Shown piece after piece: positions 1-6,129 of a stretch of 7,626 nt of DNA; the first letter of the stretch is position 1; each line of letters opens with the position of its first letter. The notes beneath the pieces were generated by a model. The model made no database searches. It saw nothing but the letters and a program-made list of their open reading frames with translations, and had not been told where the DNA came from. The position numbers and the translations under genes were made by a program. The stretch is from a bacterium (GTDB lineage: Bacteria > Lindowbacteria > 2-12-FULL-62-27), in NCBI GenBank assembly GCA_016202645.1, contig JACQOF010000094.1:1-7626 (forward strand), read 5' to 3'.

Positions 1-1407
1 GACAGCGTCGGGGTGGACAGTTACGCGGTGGAAGCGGCGAAGAACACGGGATTCACGAACATGGTTTTCACGGACACGATCGACGGCGTTTTAACGAGCG
101 ACACGCTTACGGGTCTCTACAACGACACGTACTACTGGCGGGTCCGGGCGATCGATGATCTGGGGAATCAAGGCGCGTATTCGTCGACGAGGGGGTTTGT
201 GACGGATACGATTGTGAATCAGGCAACGCTCGCGTCGCCCGCGGACGGGCATGAGACGACGGCGGTCAACTTCCTGGTGATGTGGACCGCGGTGTCGGAC
301 AGCGTGGACGTGGACAGTTACGCGCTGGAGGTGTCCAGGAACCCGGCGTTCACGGCGATGGTCTTCACGGACACGCTGGACGGGGCGTTGACGAGCGACA
401 CGGTGACGGGTTTGTACAACGACACGTATTACTGGCGGGTCCGGGCGATCGACGATCTGGGAAATCAAGGCGCGTATTCGCCGGCGCGGGGATTTGTGAC
501 GGACACGCTCGTGAATCAGGCGTCGCTCGCGTCGCCCGCGGACGGGCATGAGACGACGGCGATCAATTTCCAGGTGCGGTGGAACGCGGTTTCCGATTCC
601 GTGGGCGTCGACTCCTACGCGCTGGAGGTGTCGAAGATATCAAGCTTCACGACGATGGTGTTTACGGACACGGTGGACGGGGCATTGACGGGTGACGCGG
701 TGACGGGGCTTTACAACGACACGTACTACTGGCGCGTCCGTACGATCGACGATCTGGGCAATCAGGGGGCGTATTCGGCGGTGCGGGGATTCATCACGGA
801 TACGATCGTGAATCAGGTGACGCTCTCATCGCCCGCGAATGGGCATGAGACGACGGCGGTCGATTTCCTGGTGGGGTGGACCGCGGTGTCAGACAGCGTC
901 GGGGTGGACAGTTACGCGGTGGAAGCGGCGAAGAACACGGGATTCACGAACATGGTTTTCACGGACACGATTGACGGTGTGTTGACGACCGACACGCTGA
1001 CGGGTCTGTACAACGACACGTACTACTGGCGGGTTCGGGCGATCGATGATCTTGGAAATCAGGGCGCCTATTCCGCGGCGCGCGGCTTTGTGACGGACAC
1101 CGACGTCGACACAGTCGTCCTAGCCAGCCCCGCGGACGGCGCGACGGAAAAGACGCGAACGCCCACGTTGACCTGGAACGCGGTCCCGGATTCGGTCGGC
1201 ATCGACAGCTACAGCATTGAACTGTATATCTGGCCATCCTACACCACGCTGGTTTTTTCCGACACGATCGACGGCTCGCTGACGAGCGTCACCGCCACCC
1301 AGCAGGATTCCGGAAGTTATTTCTGGCGGGTGCGGGCGATGGATATCCGTGGTAATCAGGGGGTGTTTGAGGACACGTTCAAGCTCAATCTCGACACGGA
1401 CGTGGTG
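1..1407 (+). repeat. Five tandem FN3-coding repeats, period 297 bp
   Basis: The GACAGCGTC-type motif (coding DSVGVDSY) recurs at 1, 298, 595, 892 and 1189, exactly 297 bp (99 codons) apart. Taking the TLASPADG motif as the domain start, units run from about 226, 523, 820 and 1117, with a partial unit before 226. Units 1-4 are very similar in DNA; the fifth is diverged (SYFWRVRAMDIRGNQG) and forms the edge of the array. Bases 1-80 and 892-971 are identical, so units 1 and 4 are closer to each other than to units 2 and 3. The array probably continues upstream of the window. Confidence 0.95.
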
Positions 1408-3252
1408 AGCCGTCCGGGCGACTGGAGCGGCTTCAGCCCGGTCAGCGATACGACCGATACGACGCCGAACGCTTCGATCCAGACCCGGGACACCGTCGCG
1501 GGTTTGGATATCAGCACGGGAGGATATCAATACAGCGTGACGGGCGCGGCCGGCCGTCCCCCCACGGGCGCCTGGCTTCCCTTGTACGAAGATTTCCAGG
1601 ACGGCGACAACGATGGGTGGACCGAATCCTCGGGGAACTGGGTTGTGGCCGGCGATTCGACCCTGGGCGCTCCCGGGGGCGTCAATCCGGCCATTACTTT
1701 CGCGGGAGACACGATCACGGCCGACACGTACATGGTCGATATGTGGATACAGCTTCTCAATACGATCAACGCCGAGAACGGGTTCATGATGATTTCCTAC
1801 GTGGGACAGACGAATTTCTATTACGCCGGCATGGACGAGGATGCGGACTCGATCGTGATCGGGTATTACGACGGCGCGTGGCATCACGCCAACGGGGTGT
1901 CCGAAACTCTTCTGGGGAATGAGGAGTATTTCATCCGCACCATCGTGGAGGGCAATGTGGCGACCTTTTACGCCAAAAGGGCCTACGGGTCGGATACGGA
2001 GAATTGGGTCCGGAAGCTCAGTTATGATTTCGCGGGGTGCTGTGGAGGGCTCCCCGACGGCCAGGTTGGTATCGTCGCCCAGAATTCCCAGGCCCGCTTC
2101 GATACGGTCAACGTCTGGCTAGGCGGATTGACCGGCGGCGCCGACGGCACGACAGACTTTCAGACGCTCACCGCGCAGTCGGTGACCTTCAATCAGGAAA
2201 GCGACACGGCCAACCTGGTTCGGTTCAGCCTGATGAATCCGAAGGGCTATGAGGGCCGAAGCCCGGATTCGTACGGTGTCAGCATCCCCGCCGGGTCGGC
2301 GCCTTACGACACCGTTTTCTCGCCGGCCGACGGCGGCATCTATTCGGCCGACCTGACCTGTTCTTTTGTGCTGTTCGACGCCGATTCCGATTACTGCACG
2401 GCCATCGTTGAATACAGCATCAACGCGGGCGCGACGTGGCTTGTTCCGACCACGTCGGGAAGCCTTTCAAATCTGACGTCCGGTCCGGATGGCCTGACCA
2501 AGACCTTCACATGGCTGACCAAAACCGATCTGCCCGACACCGATATTTCGACGGTCCGGATGCGAATTACGGTTTATGACTTCTCCGATACGGGCCCGGC
2601 GGATACGACCTTGAATTTCAGGATAGACAACGCCGCTCCTCCCATCCTGACCGTCGTCCGGGCAGTCGCGAATCTGACCGGCGCGGAGACCGGCGTCTAT
2701 CTTACCTGGAACACCTCGTCGGCGTCCGACTCGGCCGGATACCACATCTTCCGGTCGTCCACGCTGGACAGCCGGCTTTCCACCCGGATCAATTCCGCCC
2801 TGATTTCCGACACGACCGGGTACCTGGACACCACGGCGGTGCGCGGTGACACCCAGTTTTATTATGTGGTTGCGGCCGATTTGAGGAGCAATTTCAGCGA
2901 TTCGTCTGTCCTGTGGTCGGCGCCGAATCTCACGGTGCAAAAAACCGGCCTCATTGGAAATCTCCGGCCCGGCGACACGATCGCGTACTCCATCACAGTG
3001 GTGAACGACGGATTCGCGCCGGCGCGGACGATTGTCCTTTACGATTTCCGCCCGGCGAACTCCATTTTCTTTGACTCCGCGGCGGCCCCGTCCGGCTGGG
3101 AGATCGACTACCGGGTCGATTCCGTGGCCAATGTGTGGCAGAGCGTCTTCTCCGATACATCAGACATGGTCCGATTCACGGCGGCCAAGACCCTCGATCC
3201 GACGGTTGCCTCGGCGTCGGACACGTTGACCCTGAAGGTGAAAATCCAGTGA
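1..3252 (+). CDS. Large modular secreted/surface protein, 5' truncated by window (FN3 repeats, ConA-like, Ig-like, DUF11)
   Basis: The frame is open from base 1 and stops at TGA 3250-3252, leaving 1083 residues here; the true start lies upstream. Residues 1-469 are five FN3-like repeats of 99 residues with the hallmark YYWRVRAIDDLGNQGAYS strand. Residues about 470-528 and 710-760 look like two halves of one beta-sandwich, split by a concanavalin/LamG-like jelly roll at about 529-709 (opens YEDFQDGDNDGW, closes near VNVWLGG). An Ig-like domain follows at 767-877 (DADSD, EYSINAGATW, Cys787 and Cys799), then an FN3 domain at 881-976, then a DUF11-type domain from 977 to the end (GDTIAYSITVVNDG). 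No catalytic motif, LPXTG or C-terminal membrane helix is visible. Such architectures are typical of extracellular adhesion or matrix proteins; this role is inferred from domains only. The protein is very rich in Thr and Asp. Vicinal cysteines at 680-681 in the jelly roll are unusual. Confidence 0.93.
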   Translation, partial: DSVGVDSYAVEAAKNTGFTNMVFTDTIDGVLTSDTLTGLYNDTYYWRVRAIDDLGNQGAYSSTRGFVTDTIVNQATLASPADGHETTAVNFLVMWTAVSDSVDVDSYALEVSRNPAFTAMVFTDTLDGALTSDTVTGLYNDTYYWRVRAIDDLGNQGAYSPARGFVTDTLVNQASLASPADGHETTAINFQVRWNAVSDSVGVDSYALEVSKISSFTTMVFTDTVDGALTGDAVTGLYNDTYYWRVRTIDDLGNQGAYSAVRGFITDTIVNQVTLSSPANGHETTAVDFLVGWTAVSDSVGVDSYAVEAAKNTGFTNMVFTDTIDGVLTTDTLTGLYNDTYYWRVRAIDDLGNQGAYSAARGFVTDTDVDTVVLASPADGATEKTRTPTLTWNAVPDSVGIDSYSIELYIWPSYTTLVFSDTIDGSLTSVTATQQDSGSYFWRVRAMDIRGNQGVFEDTFKLNLDTDVVSRPGDWSGFSPVSDTTDTTPNASIQTRDTVAGLDISTGGYQYSVTGAAGRPPTGAWLPLYEDFQDGDNDGWTESSGNWVVAGDSTLGAPGGVNPAITFAGDTITADTYMVDMWIQLLNTINAENGFMMISYVGQTNFYYAGMDEDADSIVIGYYDGAWHHANGVSETLLGNEEYFIRTIVEGNVATFYAKRAYGSDTENWVRKLSYDFAGCCGGLPDGQVGIVAQNSQARFDTVNVWLGGLTGGADGTTDFQTLTAQSVTFNQESDTANLVRFSLMNPKGYEGRSPDSYGVSIPAGSAPYDTVFSPADGGIYSADLTCSFVLFDADSDYCTAIVEYSINAGATWLVPTTSGSLSNLTSGPDGLTKTFTWLTKTDLPDTDISTVRMRITVYDFSDTGPADTTLNFRIDNAAPPILTVVRAVANLTGAETGVYLTWNTSSASDSAGYHIFRSSTLDSRLSTRINSALISDTTGYLDTTAVRGDTQFYYVVAADLRSNFSDSSVLWSAPNLTVQKTGLIGNLRPGDTIAYSITVVNDGFAPARTIVLYDFRPANSIFFDSAAAPSGWEIDYRVDSVANVWQSVFSDTSDMVRFTAAKTLDPTVASASDTLTLKVKIQ
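1585..2127 (+). other. ConA/LamG-like jelly-roll domain nested in a beta-sandwich
   Basis: This segment of the first CDS encodes about 181 residues, from YEDFQDGDNDGW to VNVWLGG. The pattern is typical of concanavalin-like lectin/glucanase folds: an acidic opening strand, FMMISYVGQTNFYYAGMD, IVEGNVATFYAK, and a closing DGQVGIVAQNSQARFDTVNVW. The flanking sequence GGYQYSVTG...TGAWLPL before it and GADGTTDFQTLTAQSVTFNQ after it read as one domain when the insert is removed. The fold assignment is from pattern recognition, without a profile search. Ligand binding (glycan or protein) is possible; no catalytic residues can be named. Confidence 0.65.
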
Positions 3253-3270
3253 ACGGGGAACATGGAACAC

Positions 3271-3380
3271 GAATGGATAGCCACAAAAGGCACAAAAGTC
3301 ACAGAAAAATAAAAAATTTTGTGCCTTCTGTGCTTTTTGTGGCTAAAAACGCAGTGTTGCTGTGTCAACCCGATAAGCAT
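3271..3380. repeat. Dispersed palindromic repeat, copy A
   Basis: This 110-bp element is about 90% identical to 4890-5000 (copy B), including an exact 40-base match at its left end. It is an imperfect hairpin. TAGCCACAAAA (3278-3288) pairs perfectly with TTTTGTGGCTA (3335-3345), and the inner arms GGCACAAAAGTCAC and GTGCCTTCTGTGC pair partly around an A/T-rich loop. The arms are built of 9-nt CACAAAAGG-like words. Just outside, AACACGAATGG (3267-3276 region) is complementary to the CCATTCGTG-containing stretch near 3431-3451, so the palindromic unit may span most of the gap between the two genes. No U-run follows the stem, so it does not look like an intrinsic terminator. Confidence 0.85.
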
Positions 3381-3446
3381 TTGGCACGAATTAAAACACT
3401 ACCCCCTTATGTTCTATTCGTGACATTTGAACCATTCGTGTCATTC

Positions 3447-4640
3447 GTGTTAAGGGGTCTGGTGATTCTATTCTGTCTGATCTGCCCGCAGTTTTTCCCC
3501 TGTCCGCCGGGTGTCGCGGCCGCCGGTCCGTTTGAATTCGTCGATGCGCGGGCGATTTCGGTCGACACCCACGCCGCGGTGGTTGAATGGGTGACGACCG
3601 TGCCGACGAACGGCCGGATCGATTATGGGGAGAATCTCCGGGACGCCAACCGCGTGGCGCTGGCCATCGACGTCGACACCACGCACCGCACGGCGCTGTT
3701 CGGGCTTCGGGAGGGAGAAGACCACGTTTTCCGGGTGTTCGCCTCCGACACGTCCGGCCGGCAGATCCGGACAAACTGGGGGGCGTTCCGGACGCTCGGC
3801 GTTCCGGCCCCGAGAATCGAGCGGGTGGACGTTCAGGAGCTGAGCTGGAGGGGCGGCCGGGTCGTGTGGGTGTCGAACATTCCCGTGAAAGGTTTCTTCG
3901 AATGCGGCTACGACACGGGATACGGATATTCCAAAAAGGAATCGGCCTACGGGACCATTCACGACGTTGACTTGGACAGGTTTTCTCCCAGGAAGACCAT
4001 TCACTACCGGATCACCGCGACGGATCATCGCGGAAAATCGACCCCGCCTCATCTTTCGTCCTTCCGGACGGCCGAGCACAATCTGGCGGCGGGCGCCGCC
4101 GTGCGCGGGACGTTCGTCCGGAATCCTGACGCGTCCTACATCACCGACAGCCCGCCGATCCTCACGCGGGTGACGGACGGGACGACCAGTTATTTCAAGG
4201 GCATGGCCACGAGCGGCGATCCGGCGAAGGAGGAGCAGTGGGTGGAGATCGATTTCGGGCGGATCCATGACGTGAGCGAGATTCTGACATTCTGGCGGCG
4301 GCTGGCGTATCCGAAAAAGTTCAGTCTGAGCGGCAGTCTGGACGGCGAGAGGTGGTATGAGTTCGGCGACACGCACACAGCCGATTCGGGCGCGGGAAGC
4401 CTCAGCGAAACGGGCGACCCTATTTACATTCACACCGCGGCGATCGGACAATACGCGCTCCGGTACATTCGTCTCCATATTCCCAGGGGCGCGCCGATCC
4501 ACAAGAAATTCGACAATTACAATTTTGTTCAGCTTTTCGAGCTGAAGGCCTACCCGCCGGAGATCGAGGACGGGTTTATGCGGATGCTCCGGGATGGGAG
4601 GGAGAGAGGGAGAAAGGGAGATGGGGAGAAAGGGAGATAG
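3447..4640 (+). CDS. Secreted protein: two FN3-like domains plus C-terminal F5/8-type (discoidin/CBM32-like) domain
   Basis: Taken from GTG 3447, the product is 397 aa. A signal peptide is clear: VLRG, a hydrophobic core LVILFCLIC, and an AxA-type site near GVAAA-G (residues 22-27). Residues about 30-118 (AVVEWVTTVPTNGRIDYGE, TALFGLREGEDHVFRVFASD) resemble the FN3 domain found at the N terminus of purple acid phosphatases. Residues about 119-211 form a second, weaker copy ending in SSFRTAE. Residues about 212-370 are an F5/8-type C domain (NLAAGA, QWVEIDFG, FSLSGSLDGERWYEFGD, ALRYIRLHI, FELKAYP), a fold that often binds carbohydrates or membranes. No enzyme domain is present, so it is probably a binding protein. 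The last 16 or so residues (RDGRERGRKGDGEKGR) come from a polypurine repeat. The frame is open upstream to 3135 through repeat A. GTG 3462 after AAGGGG (3452-3457) and ATG 3273 are alternative starts; GTG 3447 keeps an Arg in the signal peptide n-region. Confidence 0.85.
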   Translation: MLRGLVILFCLICPQFFPCPPGVAAAGPFEFVDARAISVDTHAAVVEWVTTVPTNGRIDYGENLRDANRVALAIDVDTTHRTALFGLREGEDHVFRVFASDTSGRQIRTNWGAFRTLGVPAPRIERVDVQELSWRGGRVVWVSNIPVKGFFECGYDTGYGYSKKESAYGTIHDVDLDRFSPRKTIHYRITATDHRGKSTPPHLSSFRTAEHNLAAGAAVRGTFVRNPDASYITDSPPILTRVTDGTTSYFKGMATSGDPAKEEQWVEIDFGRIHDVSEILTFWRRLAYPKKFSLSGSLDGERWYEFGDTHTADSGAGSLSETGDPIYIHTAAIGQYALRYIRLHIPRGAPIHKKFDNYNFVQLFELKAYPPEIEDGFMRMLRDGRERGRKGDGEKGR

Positions 4641-4642
4641 GG
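4591..4642 (+). repeat. Polypurine G-run tract at the 3' end of the F5/8 gene
   Basis: The + strand is almost pure purine, made of GGGAGAGA, GGGAGAAA and close variants. It has seven or more runs of at least three G separated by 1-5 bases, which fits the G3N1-7 pattern of a potential G-quadruplex. It codes for the basic tail of the upstream protein and crosses its stop codon at 4638-4640. A cleaner version lies just after the DUF11 gene at 7247-7280. Confidence 0.7.
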
Positions 4643-4664
4643 TGATTTCTTCATCCACCAGGTC

Positions 4665-4698
4665 GTCATTCCCGTCCGCCTGAGGCGGAGGAATCCAG
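4665..4698. repeat. GTCATTCCC..GGAATCCAG dispersed hairpin repeat, copy 1
   Basis: GTCATTCCC (4665-4673) and GGAATCCAG (4690-4698) flank an inner stem TCCGCC (4675-4680) TGA GGCGGA (4684-4689). ATTCC pairs with GGAAT outside it. The ends match the widespread ATTCCC...GGGAAT dispersed repeats known from Neisseria (dRS3) and seen in many other bacteria. A second copy lies at 7315-7341. Confidence 0.7.
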
Positions 4699-4804
4699 AC
4701 TGCTTCCGAGTGCGAAGGCTCAAATAGCATGACGGCGCCGGGGGTGTGGAAAAATGATTTTCGGTGACTTACCAATATTTTCTAATATCTATTTTTTATT
4801 CATC

Positions 4805-4839
4805 AATAGAAAATAGCCAATAGACAATGACAAATAGAA
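4805..4839. repeat. Heptanucleotide tandem array (AATAGAN)5
   Basis: Five consecutive 7-mers are in exact register: AATAGAA, AATAGCC, AATAGAC, AATGACA, AATAGAA. The stretch before it (CTATTTTTTATT, about 4789-4800) is complementary to AATAGAAAATAG within the array, so a small AT-rich hairpin is possible. No protein is supported here. Confidence 0.8.
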
Positions 4840-4889
4840 AATTCGGCGTAATGCATATCGGGTTGAGACAGCCCAGTAATCTTTACCGG

Positions 4890-5000
4890 GAATGGATAGC
4901 CACAAAAGGCACAAAAGTCACAGAAAAATGAAAACTTTTTGTGCCTTCTGTGCTTTTTGTGGCTAAAAACTCCGTGTTGCTGAGTTAACCGGATAGGCAT
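4890..5000. repeat. Dispersed palindromic repeat, copy B
   Basis: This is the second copy of the 3271-3380 element; the first 40 bases are identical and the rest is about 90% alike, with one single-base indel in the central A/T loop. The perfect 11-bp outer stem is TAGCCACAAAA (4897-4907) with TTTTGTGGCTA (4955-4965). Both copies end in a GATARGCAT block (4992-5000 here). The minus-strand reading frame through it (HKKHRRHK) is shared with copy A only because the DNA is repeated. Confidence 0.88.
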
Positions 5001-5009
5001 CTTCGGCGT

Positions 5010-5079
5010 TTCTCACGCGGAGGCACAAAGACACAGAGGCCTTACACCTTCTTTATGCCTTGGCGCCTTTGTGTGAGAA
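5010..5079. repeat. Related imperfect palindrome, copy C
   Basis: TTCTCAC (5010-5016) and GTGAGAA (5073-5079) form a perfect outer stem. The inner arms GGCACAAAGACACAGAGG and CCTTGGCGCCTTTGTG are partly complementary and use the same 9-nt CACARAGRN words as copies A, B and D. The outer sequence differs from A and B, so it is a related but distinct element. It directly follows copy B. Confidence 0.65.
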
Positions 5080-5089
5080 TCATTTTGTT

Positions 5090-5400
5090 ACACGCTCTAA
5101 GTCTTTCAAAATTCCCTCCCAAAAATATATATCCCCCCTCCTATATAATTAAACCATTTCGGTCGTAGCGGCTTCGCCCGGATGCCGCGGCATGGCGTGT
5201 CGCCCGGGGCGTCTTTAGGCAAATACTGAGAATTTCCTCTCATGTCCATTTTTTGTCATTTTTGCCTATAAATTTTATATGAAATGTGAATAATTTCACC
5301 ATTGTGTATTATATGTAATATATTGCTATTATGATAATTATATACAATACAAAATATTGACAATAGATGAGTTTATCATTTTCTGGTCTGTCGATCAATT
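5090..5400. other. AT-rich intergenic region upstream of the sigma-54 promoter
   Basis: No gene is seen. The stretch is strongly AT-rich compared with the GC-rich genes on both sides, apart from a GC island at about 5160-5212 that includes the perfect 12-bp palindrome ATGCCGCGGCAT (5182-5193). It also holds an inverted repeat (TAGGCAAA 5216-5223, TTTGCCTA 5261-5268) and a CRP-like palindrome (5285-5300). Bendable AT-rich DNA with palindromes at this distance is what an activator-dependent promoter region would be expected to show, but activator binding is inferred. Confidence 0.6.
5285..5300. promoter_or_regulatory. CRP/FNR-family-like palindrome TGTGA-N6-TCACC
   Basis: TGTGA (5285-5289), six A/T bases, then TCACC (5296-5300) matches 9 of 10 core positions of the enterobacterial CRP consensus TGTGA-N6-TCACA. 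It is centred about 110 bp upstream of the sigma-54 -24 element. A chance match in AT-rich DNA is possible and no regulator gene is in the window. Confidence 0.35.
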
Positions 5401-5415
5401 TGGCACGCCTTTTGC
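5401..5415 (+). promoter_or_regulatory. Sigma-54 (RpoN) -24/-12 promoter
   Basis: TGGCACG CCTT TTGC matches the sigma-54 consensus TGGCACR-N4-TTGC exactly. The invariant GG (5402-5403) and GC (5414-5415) are separated by the required 10 bases. Transcription would start near 5426-5428 and read toward the STAS gene. Sigma-54 promoters need an ATP-dependent enhancer-binding activator; upstream palindromes at 5216-5268 and 5285-5300 are candidate sites. No good sigma-70 promoter was found in this gap. Confidence 0.8.
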
Positions 5416-5426
5416 CCTTCTATACA

Positions 5427-5742
5427 GCAACTCAAAGCAATAGCAAATAAAGACGACCGGCCGGCGTTGTTGGCTGAGATCGGTCAGCTGCTCTTTACCA
5501 ACAGGCGCATATCCAAATGGGTCATTTCAGCATGGAATTCGTCCGCCCTATGGGTCTCCTCCCTCCCCAAAGCTTCAGTACACCACTCCGGTTTTCACCG
5601 CGGAAGACTCACCCCCTCTAGATATCTACACAAGTATATGGGCGGCCCCGAGAGCGGATCGGTTTCATGCGGAATTTGACCTCGTTTGGAGATGGCCTCA
5701 TGCAGGCTGTCGGGCGAATGTCCCGACAGAAAAAAAGGTTTT
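5427..5742 (+). promoter_or_regulatory. Long 5' leader of the STAS operon
   Basis: About 316-330 nt separate the predicted sigma-54 start from the STAS start codon. It contains a CCGGCCGG palindrome at 5457-5464, a non-AUG open frame (TTG 5467 to TGA 5677-5679, no Shine-Dalgarno) and a strong hairpin at its end. I do not recognise a known riboswitch class; no GEMM-type c-di-GMP core was seen. Leader-mediated control is inference. Confidence 0.4.
5707..5729 (+). promoter_or_regulatory. Perfect 8-bp leader hairpin upstream of the STAS ribosome binding site
   Basis: CTGTCGGG (5707-5714) and CCCGACAG (5722-5729) are perfectly complementary around a 7-nt loop CGAATGT. Seven A residues follow (5730-5736), then the Shine-Dalgarno GGAGG at 5743-5747. 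It is not an intrinsic terminator, because there is no U-run 3' of the stem on either strand. It could set RNA stability, keep the ribosome site open or bind a regulator. Confidence 0.6.
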
Positions 5743-5755
5743 GGAGGAAAAAGCG

Positions 5756-6085
5756 ATGTTTCTCGAAACGATTCTGGAAAAAGAAGGGTATCACGAGCTT
5801 CGAATTACTCGGGACGTTCTGCCGGAGAATCTGGCGGCGTTCAAGCGGGAACTGGCTTCGTTCACTGGCCGGTCGAATCTTCGGCTGGTTTTGAATTTCG
5901 AGCATGTGGATCGCTTCTGCTCCTGGGCGCTCGGCGTCCTTGCGGTCACGGCCCGGCAGGTCCGGAGCCTGAACGGCGAGGTGGGCGTCAGACACCTGAG
6001 CTCGAATCTCCGCCGGATTTTTCATTACGCGCGGATGGACGGCGCCGTGACGCTGATCGCCGACGAAACCGTGCTGGCGGCCTGA
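5756..6085 (+). CDS. Small STAS-domain protein (anti-sigma-factor-antagonist-like)
   Basis: The 109-aa product starts at ATG 5756, 8 nt after a strong GGAGG (5743-5747), and consists of one STAS fold. Visible hallmarks are strand LRLVLNFEHVD (42-52), the phospho-site loop and helix FCSWALGVLAVTARQVRSLNG (54-74), strand EVGVRHLS (75-82) and the last helix NLRRIFHYARMDG (84-96). STAS proteins of the SpoIIAA/RsbV type bind anti-sigma kinases in partner switching; others act in scaffolds or transport. Ser56 aligns with the phosphorylated Ser, but the usual DSxGL reads CSWAL, so the Asp and Gly are replaced. No RsbW-like kinase or PP2C phosphatase is in the window. The length is normal for the family. 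It lies 40 bp before the DUF11 gene and probably shares its sigma-54 promoter. Confidence 0.85.
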   Translation: MFLETILEKEGYHELRITRDVLPENLAAFKRELASFTGRSNLRLVLNFEHVDRFCSWALGVLAVTARQVRSLNGEVGVRHLSSNLRRIFHYARMDGAVTLIADETVLAA

Positions 6086-6129
6086 TGAGTGGAGGAATGA
6101 GAGGCGAAGCGGAGACGCGGGCTCGGTGA
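6085..6129 (+). CDS. Possible 14-codon minicistron bridging STAS and DUF11 genes
   Basis: ATG 6085 overlaps the STAS stop as TGATG, and the frame (MSGGMRGEAETRAR) stops at TGA 6127-6129, which overlaps the GTG 6126 start of the next gene. Such an arrangement could couple translation of the two genes. There is no independent sign that the peptide is functional, and an overlap of this kind can occur by chance. Confidence 0.2.
   Translation: MSGGMRGEAETRAR

Noticed and set aside
3468-4775. Long minus-strand open frame (435 codons) opposite the F5/8-domain gene
   Set aside because: It is Arg/Pro/His-rich with no domain and is the antisense shadow of a clearly coding + strand gene with a signal peptide and recognisable domains.
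4803-5000. Minus-strand 65-codon frame sharing MxIxLTQQH and HKKHRRHK with one at 3108-3380
   Set aside because: The protein similarity is fully explained by DNA repeat copies A and B; there is no ribosome site or domain.
5357-5379. TTGACA at 5357-5362 as a sigma-70 -35 box
   Set aside because: The nearest -10-like TATCAT (5374-5379) is only 11 bp away and nothing resembling TATAAT lies at 16-18 bp.
5467-5679. Seventy-codon frame in the STAS leader (LAEIGQLLFTNRRISKWVIS...)
   Set aside because: It begins at TTG with no Shine-Dalgarno, and no ATG or GTG start lies in frame between the predicted transcript start and there. The first part looks somewhat protein-like, but no family was recognised.
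5707-5736. Hairpin with an A-run as an intrinsic terminator
   Set aside because: The A-run is 3' of the stem on the + strand, and on the minus strand the T-run precedes the stem, so neither orientation gives a stem followed by U residues.
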